Notes: generated by a model from the sequence alone, not told the origin. Positions 26,719 to 36,036 are shown, counted from the stretch's first letter. The stretch is 64,000 nt of DNA from Mycolicibacterium tusciae JS617 (GCF_000243415.2 NZ_AGJJ02000003.1:62001-126000), one strand, 5' to 3'. Program-made: numbers and translations.

Positions 26719-27236
26719 GTGACAACGAGGTTTGAGGTAACTGAGGGCGCGGTCGATGCCGTGCCCGAGTTGCGTGCGGTTTTCGCGTCACTCCATCAGC
26801 ATCACCGAGGCGTTTCACGCGTGGAGCTCACTGAACCGGACGAGGCAGCGTGGAACGAGCGACAGAAGAGCTACCTTCGGCACTTCGCTGCGGGTGAAGC
26901 GATCCTCTACGTCGCTCGACCGGTTGGCGGCGGACCGGCGATCGGGTATGCGCTGGCACTGATTCACAGTGGTGACAACGGCACCTTCCCCTGGGGAGCC
27001 GCTTCGCCGAGCTGTACACCCTGGCCGTTCTTCCCCAATATCGCAGCGGCGGAATCGGTACCGCTCTGATGGACCGCGTCGAGGCAAGACTTCACTCCCA
27101 AGGCGTATTCAATCTCACGGTGGCGGTGATGGCCGAGAACGATTCCGCGATCCGATTCTATCGCCGGCGCGGTCTCATACCGGGCGAGTTGGTGCTTTAC
27201 AGAATCGACGCGCCCTACGGCCGGTGCTCCAGTTGA
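26719..27236 (+). pseudogene. GNAT-family N-acetyltransferase, frameshifted
   Basis: The N-terminal frame (VTTRFEVTEGAVDAV to ALALIHSGDNG) and a second frame (RFAELYTLAVLPQYRSGGIG to the stop at 27234-27236) together give a complete small acetyltransferase. The second part has the acetyl-CoA loop QYRSGGIGTAL and the closing NDSAIRFYRRRGL. The frame breaks near 26990-27000, just before RFAELY. Either a real mutation or a sequencing error; the rest is well conserved, so decay is recent if real. Confidence 0.7.
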
Positions 27237-27790
27237 GTAACTGCGCTTTCCGCCGCGGCGAAAGGAACCGCCGGGTAGTCGATCTCCACTTCGCTTATAT
27301 GGTGGACGTAGTTCGATAGCGTCGTTGCCAACGCGTGGCCGACGATCTCGAGGATTTCGGCGTCACGCCATCCATCCGCGCGCACAGCGGCGAGTTCTGA
27401 GTCACTGACGAAGCCCCTGGAACCGACCACCTGTTGTGCAAAGCGAAGCGCCGCCGCCGTTTTGGCGTCAGTGGCCTGGCCGATCCGTGCCGAGGCGATA
27501 TCGGCGGCAGACACGCCGACACTGCGCGCCGCCGCGGTGTGCGCGGCGAGGCAGTATGCGCAGCGGTTCTTCTCGGAAACGGCGATCGCCAACTGCTCGA
27601 CGACTCGCGCGGATAGCGAGCCGCCTTCCAGAGCTGCATCGAAGGCCAATACGGCACGCGTCAGTGGTAAGGAGAGTGCCAGTACAGCACCAAGATTCGG
27701 CACACCACCCCACGCTTGGTTGATCGCAGATCGTGCTAGTTGTTCATCTTCACTGGCCGACGAGTCATTAGTAGCGGCGAAGCGGGACAT
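27215..27790 (-). CDS. Carboxymuconolactone decarboxylase/AhpD-like alkylhydroperoxidase, 191 aa
   Basis: All-helical CMD-family protein with the AhpD-type redox motif KNRCAYCLAAHT (Cys77, Cys80, His84) following the usual helix VEQLAIAVSE. Such proteins use the Cys pair and His relay to reduce peroxides or as thiol oxidoreductases. It starts 25 bases after the quinone oxidoreductase stop, so the two form an operon behind operator 2. Its 3' end overlaps the tail of the frameshifted GNAT gene on the opposite strand by about 20 bp. Confidence 0.85.
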   Translation of the reverse strand: MSRFAATNDSSASEDEQLARSAINQAWGGVPNLGAVLALSLPLTRAVLAFDAALEGGSLSARVVEQLAIAVSEKNRCAYCLAAHTAAARSVGVSAADIASARIGQATDAKTAAALRFAQQVVGSRGFVSDSELAAVRADGWRDAEILEIVGHALATTLSNYVHHISEVEIDYPAVPFAAAESAVTQLEHRP

Positions 27791-27814
27791 GATGAAACTC
27801 CTTTGGTTGGTCCA

Positions 27815-28790
27815 TTAGGGGACGAGAACGACTTTGCCGATCGTGCGGCGGGCAGCTATCGCTTCGTACGCGCTCTTGACCTCCGGTAACGGGAATATCG
27901 CATCGGCAATGATCCGGATCCTTCCTGCGCCGATACGCGCGAGGAGCTGCTGCACCAGTCGCTGCACGGCGCTCGGGTCAAGTGAGGGGAAGTTGAAGCC
28001 GACAACTGTCTGATTGTTGTGGATGAGTTGCTGGATCTGCCTTGGCGCCCACGTATCCTGCACGTTCTTTGCGCCGAACATCACGTAGCGTCTGAATGGG
28101 GCGAGCAGCCCGACGCTGGCCGCGCCGGATGTCCCCGGACGCCATTTCTAGCACAACGTCGACCCCTTTGCCCCCGGTCTGGTCCAGCACACGTTCGGTC
28201 CACCCGTCGAGGGAGTAATCGATCGCGACGTCGGCGCCGAGCGTAGTGACGAGGTCAAGCTTCTCCTGGCTGCTCGCCAGTGCAATGATCTTGCCAACGT
28301 CCATGATTCGGGCGAGTTGCACCAGATAGAGCCCCACACCGCCAGCCGCGGCCTGGATCAGAACTGTCTCATCGGGTCCCGGTTTGGCGGCGAGTTTCAG
28401 CAAGGCGTAGGCCGATATTCCCTGAATCACAATGCTGGTTGCCTGGGCGAAGGTGATGCCCTCGGGCACCGGTAGCGCAAAGTTCGCGTTGGCCGTCGCG
28501 TACTCGGCATAGCCACCGCTGGAGACGGGGGCGACGATTCTGTCGCCGATCTGCAGAGTGTTGACACCTTCCCCGAGCTCGACGACCTCGCCTGCGGCCT
28601 CGAAACCGAGGACCCCGGGAAGCGGGCGGGTAAACGGGTATCGCCCCAACGTCTGTTCCAGTTCCGCGAAATTGATGCCGGCGGCCCGGACTTGGATCAA
28701 CACTTCTCCGGCGCCCGGTCGAGGAGTTTCGACATCCGACAATCGCAGACTGTCAATCCCGTCAAAACCCGTCAACTCGACCGCCCTCAT
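27815..28790 (-). pseudogene. Zinc-independent quinone oxidoreductase (MDR family), frameshifted
   Basis: Begins MRAVELTGFDGIDSLRL and follows the quinone oxidoreductase pattern: substrate domain with PGVLGFEAAGEV, NAD(P)H-binding motif AAAGGVGLYLVQLA near residue 150, then VVLEMASGDI. At about 28110-28125 the frame breaks; the remaining 89-aa segment (MFGAKNVQDTWAPRQ to KVVLVP) completes the enzyme in another frame. Either a frameshift mutation or a base-call error in a GC-rich run. If repaired, the enzyme would be a normal length near 325 aa. Operator 2 lies 38 bases before its ATG. Confidence 0.75.
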
Positions 28791-28827
28791 TTACACGCCC
28801 TTCTCCGAGAAAGCTCCATCCCAGTAC

Positions 28828-28843
28828 TGTACTAGCCAGTACA
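28828..28843. promoter_or_regulatory. TGTAC-type operator 2 (TGTACT-N4-AGTACA)
   Basis: TGTACT AGCC AGTACA, a perfect 6-bp-arm palindrome with 4-bp spacer, upstream of the minus-strand quinone oxidoreductase-AhpD-like operon. Confidence 0.75.
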
Positions 28844-28943
28844 ATCTGGCACGACTCGAACGGTCGCTATTAGCCTCTGTTGTCAAACGGCCGCGGGTGA
28901 TTGCCGACGAGGTAGGCATCGGCGCGGTTGGCCGGTGCCTAGA

Positions 28944-29540
28944 TCAGTTGGAGCGGTGGCGGTGGTAGTGCCGGGCCACTCGTGTCCTGTTGGCGCAGAT
29001 GTTCTGGGTGCAGAACTTGCGGCGGGGGTCGGTTGCGACGAAGAGCATGCTGCACGTCGGGTTCTCACATCGGCGCAGGCGGTTGTGCTCGGGCCCGACC
29101 AGCAGATCGATGAGGTTCTCGGCGACGGCTGCCAGCGCGAGTTCATAGAGCCGGTCGGCGGGTGGATGGTAGATGGTCAGGGCCGCCCACCCGGCTGGGG
29201 TCTGCACCAGCTGGCGTGTGCAGGCCACGTCGGCGGCGATGTCGTTGACGCGATCGACGACGGTTGTGCTGGGCGCAATCCCGGCGATGTGCGCGTCGAG
29301 TATCTCGCGAACAGATCGACGTAGCTCAATGGTGAGGGCCAGCGACGGTGCCGGCGCCTCGTCGGGGAGCCGATCCTGCTGCAGGCCCCACCAGAACCGA
29401 CAGGTCGCCTCGTCGGCGAGCAGATCGACGACCGGGTCCCGACTGGTGATGATCGTGTCGGCCAAGTCCACAGCCAAGGGCTCTCCGGCCACGAAGAATC
29501 CGGCCGCTTGTGCCCTCTCCAGCCGTGACCCGGTGTTCAT
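28944..29540 (-). CDS. ABATE/CGNR zinc-finger regulator-like protein, 198 aa
   Basis: N-terminal ABATE-type domain (FFVAGEPLAVDLADTII, typical opening of the family) and a C-terminal Cys cluster (CENPTCSMLF, FCTQNICANRTRVARHYHRHR) matching the CGNR zinc finger, here with Ala for Gly. Such proteins are proposed stress-related transcription regulators in actinobacteria. It is divergent from the DinB-type gene at 29641 with a 100-bp AT-rich gap, and may regulate it. Confidence 0.8.
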   Translation of the reverse strand: MNTGSRLERAQAAGFFVAGEPLAVDLADTIITSRDPVVDLLADEATCRFWWGLQQDRLPDEAPAPSLALTIELRRSVREILDAHIAGIAPSTTVVDRVNDIAADVACTRQLVQTPAGWAALTIYHPPADRLYELALAAVAENLIDLLVGPEHNRLRRCENPTCSMLFVATDPRRKFCTQNICANRTRVARHYHRHRSN

Positions 29541-29640
29541 TAGACTAATGCTATCAGGATGTTGACAACGTTAGATCAAGGCAGGTAGAACTCTAACGGT
29601 AAATCCCACTATCAACCGTTGACTACTCGAAGGAACTCGG

Positions 29641-30210
29641 ATGAATTCGCTGGAACTGCTGCAACAGGCCGATCGACACCTGGTCGACCTGGTCTCCACT
29701 CTGAGCGCGTCGAATCTGGACTTACCCAGTCCGTGCTCGGGGTGGAGCGTGCGGTCACTGCTCAGCCACACCGTTGCCACGATCGACGCCTTCGCGGCAG
29801 CCCTCGACGGACAGGGCGGCCCGACCGAGCAGGAACTCTTCAGCGGAGCCGACATCGTCGGTTCAGCCCCGCTCACGGTCCTCGAGAAGTCCGTCGACCG
29901 CTCTCAACAGGCGTGGGCCACGATCACCGACTGGGAACGTCCCGTCGCGACCGTTATCGGGGAGATGCCTGCCCGCCAGGCGATCGGCATCATCACCTAC
30001 TCGACGCTGATCCACAGCTGGGACCTGGCCGTGGCCATCGGCAAGCCGATAGAGTTCGACGAGGCCGAGGCCGCCCTGGCCGAAGCGGTGGGATCGCAGC
30101 TCGTCCCAGCGCTGCGACCCCAAGACCTCTTCGGTCCGGAGGTAGAGGCGGGTTCGGACGCTACGCCCACCCAGCGAGTCGTCGCCTTCGCCGGTCGCAA
30201 TCCCTTGTGA
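29641..30210 (+). CDS. DinB/mycothiol-dependent maleylpyruvate isomerase-like protein, 189 aa (TIGR03086 type)
   Basis: Four-helix DinB-type protein. The first metal-ligand helix shows CSGWSVRSLLSHTVATIDAF and the later one STLIHSWDLAVAIGKP, giving the three His expected for the metal site. Proteins of this family in actinobacteria are mycothiol-dependent or of unknown substrate. ATG 29641, after GAAGGAA. Divergent from the CGNR protein gene and followed 31 bases later by a flavin-type oxidase gene. A detoxification role is inferred from family and neighbours. Confidence 0.8.
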   Translation: MNSLELLQQADRHLVDLVSTLSASNLDLPSPCSGWSVRSLLSHTVATIDAFAAALDGQGGPTEQELFSGADIVGSAPLTVLEKSVDRSQQAWATITDWERPVATVIGEMPARQAIGIITYSTLIHSWDLAVAIGKPIEFDEAEAALAEAVGSQLVPALRPQDLFGPEVEAGSDATPTQRVVAFAGRNPL

Positions 30211-30241
30211 CCTGCAGCTGACGAGCGACCGGTCCGCCGCT

Positions 30242-31042
30242 GTGGGATTCCAAAGCGGCGAGCTGGCCGTCCAGACGCGCGCCGGAGTGCGCTCGCGCGC
30301 CGAGCGGCTGGCCCCGATGGCGGCCCGCGGCCAGCTGCGCGCAGCCACCGCTGACTTCGTGGCGGCGGCGCAGCTGGCGGTCCTGACCGCGCGCGACACC
30401 GCAGGCCGGTTGTGGACCTCACCGCTGCTGGGACAACCCGGGTTCCTACGGGCGGTGACACCGACCACACTGCAGATCAAGACCTCCATTCCCGACGCCG
30501 ACCCGCTGCACGGTCTACCGCCCGGCCAGCCCGCCGGGCTCGTCGTGATCGACTTCGCCGCCCGACGCCGAGTGCGCATCAACGGCGTTCTCGCCCACGC
30601 TGATTCCGGTGGTCTGGCAATCGAGGTCGACCAGGCGTACGGCAACTGCCCAAAATTCATCCGGAACCGCCACCTGCGCCTCCCCGCCAGCGCTTCCGGC
30701 CCAGACCGCACACCGGTGTTCGCCGGCGAACTCTTGCGCCCGAAGGACGGTCGGCTGATCGAACGGGCCGACACATTCTTCATGGGCACCACCCATCCGA
30801 CGTCGGGCAACGACGCCTCCCACCGCGGCGGGCCGGCGGGGTTCGTCCACGTCGAGCACGACCGCCTCTGGTGGCCGGACTACCTGGGCAACAACCTGTT
30901 CAACAGCCTGGGCAATCTGACCGTCGACCCCACCGCGGCCCTGTTGTTCATCGACTTCCCCACGGGGATAACGCTGCAACTAAGCGGCACAGCCACGATG
31001 ATATGGAATGACGAGAAGCCAATGGGGTGCTTGGTGCGCTGA
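30242..31042 (+). CDS. Pyridoxamine 5'-phosphate oxidase-like FMN protein, 266 aa, possibly C-truncated
   Basis: Split-barrel flavin-binding protein of the PNPOx type: AQLAVLTARDTAGRLWTSPL, GLVVIDFAARRRVRINGVL and IEVDQAYGNCPKFIRNR are the family's FMN-binding strands, followed by the related segment GGPAGFVHVEHDRLWWPDY. The frame ends shortly after LSGTATMIW with a short unusual tail, and the next gene, a membrane-protein fragment, starts inside it. A deletion fusing two genes at about 31,020 is likely. GTG start 30242. Confidence 0.7.
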   Translation: MGFQSGELAVQTRAGVRSRAERLAPMAARGQLRAATADFVAAAQLAVLTARDTAGRLWTSPLLGQPGFLRAVTPTTLQIKTSIPDADPLHGLPPGQPAGLVVIDFAARRRVRINGVLAHADSGGLAIEVDQAYGNCPKFIRNRHLRLPASASGPDRTPVFAGELLRPKDGRLIERADTFFMGTTHPTSGNDASHRGGPAGFVHVEHDRLWWPDYLGNNLFNSLGNLTVDPTAALLFIDFPTGITLQLSGTATMIWNDEKPMGCLVR

Positions 31043-31320
31043 CCCTGTTTCCCGTCCTCACCGGCGCCGCACCCCACTGGAACGCCGCCGGAATCGACGC
31101 CGCCTTCCCATCGCTCGTGGGCCATCTCGGGTACGGCGCGGCGCTCGGTGCCGTCTACTATCGGCTGGAGGCCAGGGCCAACCCCTGGTGGATAAGCACG
31201 TCGGCCGCCGAGGCCGAACGCGTCGCCGAGCAACGCGAACAGACCCTTGGGTCGGCTCCGGCAATGTGGGGGCTCACTGTTCTCATCGCGGTGACCATCC
31301 CATTACTCATCAGCGGATGA
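31027..31320 (+). pseudogene. C-terminal fragment of a small polytopic membrane protein
   Basis: Encodes 97 residues with two hydrophobic helices (FPSLVGHLGYGAALGAVYY and MWGLTVLIAVTIPLLIS), resembling the end of DUF6789-like membrane proteins, but no proper N-terminal part. The open frame begins within the 3' end of the flavin protein gene, supporting a deletion junction. Confidence 0.45.
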
Positions 31321-31774
31321 GGGTCCCTCCGGAAGTCCCGGCGACGTCCGCTGAACACGTACGTCGTCGCCGCCTGATTCGAGTACGCGCGGTCACCCAG
31401 CGGATGCCGCGCGATCCCACTCCACCGTCGACCGGTCGCCGTAGTAGTGGCAGTCGGGCTCTCCAATTTTGGTGGTTTGGCCGTTCTGGTCGGTGGTGTT
31501 CGGACGCTGATTCAGCGGCGTCGCACCGGCGATGCGCCGGGGCGGCCTCCGACCCGTCGAGATGTAGCGCGGGTTCTGGGTCAAGATCGTCGAGAGATTG
31601 ACCAGCGTGGACGCGTCGATGAGTTCCTTGGCCGATCGGCCAGCATTGGATTCTGGCCAGTGGCGCGCGAAAGCTGACCCCGGCGCGGCATACCGAGCCT
31701 GCCGATCGATGCTGGCGCGAGCCAGAGCCGCACGCGGTGGATCACTGCCGATTTCCGTCGAATATGCTGCGGCG
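31321..31774. other. Gap without a supported gene
   Basis: Open frames exist on both strands but none has a ribosome site or recognisable domain. A minus-strand stretch with residues ELIDASTLVNLSTILTQNP (about 31,560-31,620) looks protein-like but has no clear start and could be a gene fragment. Confidence 0.4.
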
Positions 31775-32122
31775 ATGGTCGCCTCCACCGTGATCGTGAC
31801 GGTCCTCCTCGCGGGACTGTTCGCGTTTTCCAGCTCTATCAAACTGCTCGGCGTCCAGCGATCGCTCGCCATCCGTGACCACCTGGGCGTCCCGCCAACT
31901 CAGTGGCGACTAATCGGCCTGCTCGAGCTGGCCGGAGTCATTGGTGTGTTGGTGGGCCTGACGTGGCCGCCGCTTGGCGTGGCGGCGGCAAGCGGGCTGG
32001 CCCTGCTGTCGGTCGGTGCCGTCATCTTCCACGTGCGGGCCGGCGACGGGGTGACCGAAACGACGCCCGCGGTGATCGGCGTCGCACTGGCTGTCGCGAC
32101 CGCCGTTGTGCAGGCCATCTGA
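31775..32122 (+). CDS. DoxX-like integral membrane protein, 115 aa
   Basis: Four predicted helices: VIVTVLLAGLFAFSSSIKLL, RLIGLLELAGVIGVLVGL, LGVAAASGLALLSVGAVIFH, and AVIGVALAVATAVVQAI. This is the compact DoxX/DoxX-like pattern, with the family's conserved polar region between helices 1 and 2 (KLLGVQRSLAIRDHLGVP). ATG 31775 is preferred because a membrane protein should start at the first helix; the upstream open frame is low quality. Role unknown. Confidence 0.7.
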   Translation: MVASTVIVTVLLAGLFAFSSSIKLLGVQRSLAIRDHLGVPPTQWRLIGLLELAGVIGVLVGLTWPPLGVAAASGLALLSVGAVIFHVRAGDGVTETTPAVIGVALAVATAVVQAI

Positions 32123-32256
32123 TCTGACACGACGCCCGTCACCTCGCGATCAGCCCCATGGTCGCAATCGCTTGATCGCCGTCGAGGGGGACAACGTCGG
32201 GAGGCCATCCCGCACGCAGCACGGCACGGATGGCGCGCGTTGTGTCTGAGTCGAAG

Positions 32257-33522
32257 TCAGCGCCGTAACGGAATGGCGGCGTTGTATTCGGCGGCCTTGC
32301 CGACGGACTGCCAGTGGAGCCACCGTTCCCACCGGTTGAGCGAGGACTGCTGCCAGTGTCGGTCGACGCCGGGAAGCACGCGTCTGGCGATCTCGACAAC
32401 GGCGATCACCGGGGCGCGCAGCAGCAGCAGCACGATTCCTGGTGCGGGTGACGGCAAGTCGTAGCGGCGACGATTCCATGGCAGCATGTACAGGCCCGCA
32501 TATCCGGCCTGGATGCGGTAGTGATACTCGGCGCGCAACCGATCGATGCCCCGCTGTTTCGGTTTCGGTGCGAATGCCGGAGCGAACGATTCGACGAGTT
32601 CCCTGCCGATGTCTCCTGAGTCGTAGCTGCGGGCAGAGTCGGCCATGAACAGGATGCGCCAGGCGTCGGTGGCGGTCTGCGGAAAGTAGTCGGTGCAACG
32701 TACACCGACTAGGTGACCGCAGTAGCGGTTGAAGTGCAGCACCGCGCGCATCTCGCATGGAGACGTTAGGTGCCCGAGCAGAAACAGCCCGGCGGCCGGT
32801 GCGACGCTGCCGCCCAGCAGGGTCAGCAGCATCGCCGACTGGCTGATCGGAAGCCCCCAACGCTGGGCGTCCCATTCGGGGTGCTGCTTGACCCGGGCAC
32901 GAACGCTGACGTGCATGATGCGCACGTGCAACGAGATGCTGCGCGCGGTCGATCCCGGCGTCAGGACCGCGCCGGGTCGGCTGACCTCGATCCACCAGCG
33001 CGAGGTCTCCAAATAGCGGTGCAGCGCCCTGGCCCCGGCGTAGCCGCCGGACAGCGAAAGCGGCTGCGCCAGCCACCCTTCGGTGTAGGTGTCCATCGTG
33101 CCGGCGTTGCCCACCGCGCCGAGGGCGTACGCCCAGCGCCGCCACACTGCGGCGCCCTGTTCGACCAGCTCGGTGTCGACCCAGTCCGGAATCCGCTCGA
33201 ACTCCTCGAACAGCGTCCGCATTGACTCCGGTGCCTCGGCCACGCTGCCGATGCCCACCCGCAGTGCTTCCTCGACGAGGTCTCGGGCGCGTCGGGCGCC
33301 CAGTGGGCCGTGGTAGGTTTCGGCGACGAACCGCTCGGCGACCGGGTCGCCCTCGGACAATCCCGCGATGAACGCGTCGGCGATCTCGTCCGACGGGAAC
33401 ACATCGATTCCGGTCCACCGCATGACCCGGTTGCACCACTTCGCCCGCTGGGTGCCCGTCTTGCCCGCGGGGTAGCGGAACGCGGTGGGAGGTGTCGGTG
33501 ATGGTCTCGCGGCGTCGGGCAC
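32257..33522 (-). CDS. MpaB/latex-clearing-type oxygenase-like protein (DUF2236), 421 aa
   Basis: Large helical protein of the oxygenase-MpaB family, which includes heme b latex-clearing enzymes. Family-like regions: ERFVAETYHGPLGARRARDL, HVRIMHVSVRARVKQHPEW (His-rich, presumed heme or metal region), and LLGHLTSPCEMRAVLHFNRYCGHLVG. Start chosen at GTG 33522 because AGGAAG precedes it; that site overlaps the stop of the upstream DUF4267-like gene, indicating translational coupling. Substrate unknown; mycobacteria carry many paralogues. Confidence 0.8.
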   Translation of the reverse strand: MPDAARPSPTPPTAFRYPAGKTGTQRAKWCNRVMRWTGIDVFPSDEIADAFIAGLSEGDPVAERFVAETYHGPLGARRARDLVEEALRVGIGSVAEAPESMRTLFEEFERIPDWVDTELVEQGAAVWRRWAYALGAVGNAGTMDTYTEGWLAQPLSLSGGYAGARALHRYLETSRWWIEVSRPGAVLTPGSTARSISLHVRIMHVSVRARVKQHPEWDAQRWGLPISQSAMLLTLLGGSVAPAAGLFLLGHLTSPCEMRAVLHFNRYCGHLVGVRCTDYFPQTATDAWRILFMADSARSYDSGDIGRELVESFAPAFAPKPKQRGIDRLRAEYHYRIQAGYAGLYMLPWNRRRYDLPSPAPGIVLLLLRAPVIAVVEIARRVLPGVDRHWQQSSLNRWERWLHWQSVGKAAEYNAAIPLRR

Positions 33523-33533
33523 CGTGTGTCTTC

Positions 33534-33997
33534 CTAGTCGATGGTCCGGCGAGCCGGGGGCAAATCGTGCTTCACCGCCGGCCGCGCGCGTTGGCACGAA
33601 CGTGGCCCCAGGTAGCGCTCCCAGAGCACGCTCACGCCGCCGGCGAACAGCGTGAGCGTCACCGACGCACGACGAAGCTCTGGGCGGTCGGCGGCAAGCG
33701 CGACGAACATGGCGGCGTCGGAGACGTCGATCCCGAGGTTGAGGGCGGCCGTCGACACTCGCGGCCCGTGCTCGCTGCGCGCCTCGTGGATCAGGTACAC
33801 GCCGCGTGAGGCTTCGCGGATCGCGTCGAGCCGGGCCATCGTCACGGCCGTCGAATTGGGGTGTTCGCGCGGAAGCCGAAAAATCGCGCCGCCCTCGCCG
33901 GTGACACGACTACCGCCAGCCCCAGGACCAGGCCACCGATTGCCATGAACACCGCTTCCGAGCGCAACCCTCGATCGACGTCGACCGCGTCGTGCAT
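33534..33997 (-). pseudogene. DUF4267-like small membrane protein, frameshifted
   Basis: ATG 33997 follows GGGAGGA. The first frame reads MHDAVDVDRGLRSEAVFMA and a hydrophobic helix (IGGLVLGLAVVVSPARAARFFGF). The frame then breaks near 33,880 and the continuation (ARLDAIREASRGVYLI, then two more helices) is in another frame to the TAG at 33534. Together these give the DUF4267-like layout. A frameshift mutation or sequence error; see the similar breaks in neighbouring genes. Confidence 0.6.
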
Positions 33998-34029
33998 GGC
34001 TCATCCTCCCGCCTGGAGTTCTCGACAGC

Positions 34030-34830
34030 CTATGCCGTCGGATTGGCGTCGCGAGGTAGTACACGAGTTGGCGGCCGCGTTCGAGTCGCTGATCGATTCT
34101 GTGACCAGGGATGATCCGATGTCGCCGTTGCGGTGGACATCGAAGTCGATCCGCGCTCTGGCCCGGCATCCTGGTAGAACTCTGCCCGCTGCAGCTGGAT
34201 CGGCGCGAATCCGGTGTTGCAGACCGGAGGTAGGTTCAAGTTGAGGTCGAAGCTCAGATACTGGCCTGCGTAGTCCTGCTTGGTGTTCGCGTTCGCTACG
34301 ATTCCGGCCTGAAGTTAGCGAGTCGAGATTCTTGCGTGCATCGAGGTTGTCGTTGGGTATCGCCTTCAGGCCGCGGCTGGTGGCGTCCAGCAGGGCGTTG
34401 ATGTCCGGCGGCACCGGTGCGACTTGGCGATCCGGTAGGTATGCGCGCCGCGATCTGGATGGGCGACGCCGCATTTGGATGATGGCGCCGAGCTCGTGAT
34501 CGTTGACGTTACGTTCGGCGGCGGCGGCGGCGACAAGGGTGCCGGTCAAACCTCCGTCGGCGCAGGTCTCTGCCGCGCATTGCGTGGCGGGGCGCACGGC
34601 GAACTGCAAATGGATGTTCACCCGGCCGGCCGGGGGCGGTCGCGTGCGCCGATCTCGGTGACGAAACGAGGATCGTGGGTAACCGGATCCCGTTGGTGAT
34701 CAGATTGATCGCCTCGATCGGGCACTCCGCTGCCGCGCCGTAGTTGGGCTTCCCGGACGATCAGGCCCCCAGCTGTATCCCAAATCGGGACTATGGTGGA
34801 CTCTGCCGTTCGGCGCATCAGCGGCCGCAG
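34030..34830 (-). pseudogene. Mce-family (MlaD-type lipid transport) protein remnant
   Basis: Pieces in different frames follow the order of an Mce protein: VPPDINALLDATSRGLKAIPN in one frame, then NLPPVCNTGFAPIQLQR in another, both characteristic of the middle and C-terminal regions of mycobacterial Mce proteins. The upstream segment (CPIEAINLITNGI; VRPATQCAAETCADGG) is less clear. No continuous frame exists and no mce operon partners are nearby, so this is debris. Confidence 0.6.
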
Positions 34831-34843
34831 GCTTAGCCGACGC

Positions 34844-35266
34844 TTAGCCGGTGTCGAGGGCCACGATCGGCACGGGGCGGCTCATCGCGGCGCGGTAGTC
34901 CTCAAACTGGGTGCTGGTGGCGATGGCCGCCTGCCAGGCACGATCGTGCTCATCGCCGTCGAGGAACCGCGCCCGCACAGTCTGGCGCCGGCCTCGGCGG
35001 ACGACGGTGGCGTCCGGGTTGGCTCGCAGGTTGCCGACCCACGCCGGGTCGTGTTCGGCTCCGGCGTGGGTGCCTATCAGTGTGGGCGCTCCGTTTACGT
35101 TGAGATAACTGATGAGGATGGGTCGGGGTTGACCGGTCTTGCGGCCGGTGGTGATCAACTCGAGGACGGGCATCCCGAGCACGCGGGTGCCGAGCTGGCC
35201 GCCGGAGGCCCGCCACACCAACTTGTGCAGCTTCCACTGCACTCGCATCACCGGCCGCGACGCCAT
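34844..35266 (-). CDS. F420-dependent (Ddn-like) nitroreductase-family protein, 140 aa
   Basis: Split-barrel protein of the deazaflavin-dependent nitroreductase family: LELITTGRKTGQPRPILISYL is the family's hallmark strand, followed by GTHAGAEHDPAWVGNLRANPDATVV, and it ends with the usual helical segment. The start at ATG 35266 overlaps the stop of the SDR gene (TGATG), so the pair is coupled. The enzyme would use reduced F420 in the cytoplasm or at the membrane to reduce quinones, nitro compounds or other xenobiotics. Confidence 0.85.
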   Translation of the reverse strand: MASRPVMRVQWKLHKLVWRASGGQLGTRVLGMPVLELITTGRKTGQPRPILISYLNVNGAPTLIGTHAGAEHDPAWVGNLRANPDATVVRRGRRQTVRARFLDGDEHDRAWQAAIATSTQFEDYRAAMSRPVPIVALDTG

Positions 35267-36036
35267 CAGTGCGCCGCGGCCTGCATACGGTGTACGAGTC
35301 GCCGCATCACCGGTCGGGGAGTGAAGCGGACCGAGGATGCCAGGACTTTGTTGGACAGTCCCACCACCTCGATGGCGTCGCCGCGGTGCATCGCCCGATA
35401 TCCGGCCCTGGCGACCACGGCGGGGCCGGGCAGGTTGCGGCCGTTGACGAGCTTGGAGTCTTCCATCGCTGCGCCGGCCTGGAAGCCTGATTCGGTGGGG
35501 CCGGGGCACAGGGCGGTGACGGTGACGCCGGTCCCGCGTACCTCTTCGGCGACGGCCTCGCTGAAGGACAGGACGTAGGCCTTCGTCGCGTAGTACACCG
35601 CCATCAGCGGTCCGGGCTGGAACGCCGCCGTCGAGGCCACGTTGAGGATGCGACCGTGGCCCCGCGCGAGCATCGCAGGCAGGTAGGCCCGGGTCAGCTC
35701 GGTGAGCGCGGTGACGTTCAACTGGACCATCCCCGCGTTCTTCGCCGGGTCGGTGTCGGCGAACGGACCGAAGTCGCCGACACCGGCGTTGTTCACCAGG
35801 ACATCGACGTCTGGGGCCGCGGCGACCACCTCGTCGACGGCACCCGGCTGTGCGAGGTCTGCGGCAACCACGTTGGCGCCGCCGAGCTCGGCGGCCAGCG
35901 CCTGCAACTTGTCGGCGCTTCGGGCCACCAGGGTCAGGGCGTAGCCATCGGCGGCGAGCAGCCGCGCGAGTTCGAGACCGATACCGCCCGAGGCGCCGGT
36001 GACGAGTGCCCGCCGGCCGGCCCCGTCGGAGCTCAT
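35266..36036 (-). CDS. Short-chain dehydrogenase/reductase, 256 aa
   Basis: Classical SDR. Cofactor motif TGASGGIG (residues 13-20), NNAGVGD near 82, catalytic Ser in LNVASTAAF, Tyr-x-x-x-Lys in YYATKAYV near 149-153, and PGPTESGF afterwards. Start taken at ATG 36036 (MSSDGAGRRALVTG); the longer frame upstream is unsupported. Translationally coupled to the downstream Ddn-like gene and divergent from a tetR gene at 36160. Substrate not deducible; the C-terminal helix-rich region (VMRRLVHRM) resembles membrane-associated SDRs. Confidence 0.85.
   Translation of the reverse strand: MSSDGAGRRALVTGASGGIGLELARLLAADGYALTLVARSADKLQALAAELGGANVVAADLAQPGAVDEVVAAAPDVDVLVNNAGVGDFGPFADTDPAKNAGMVQLNVTALTELTRAYLPAMLARGHGRILNVASTAAFQPGPLMAVYYATKAYVLSFSEAVAEEVRGTGVTVTALCPGPTESGFQAGAAMEDSKLVNGRNLPGPAVVARAGYRAMHRGDAIEVVGLSNKVLASSVRFTPRPVMRRLVHRMQAAAH

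Noticed and set aside
34001..34621. 206-codon minus-strand frame as an intact gene
   Set aside because: Its parts match Mce proteins in changing frames; it is a pseudogene, not one protein.
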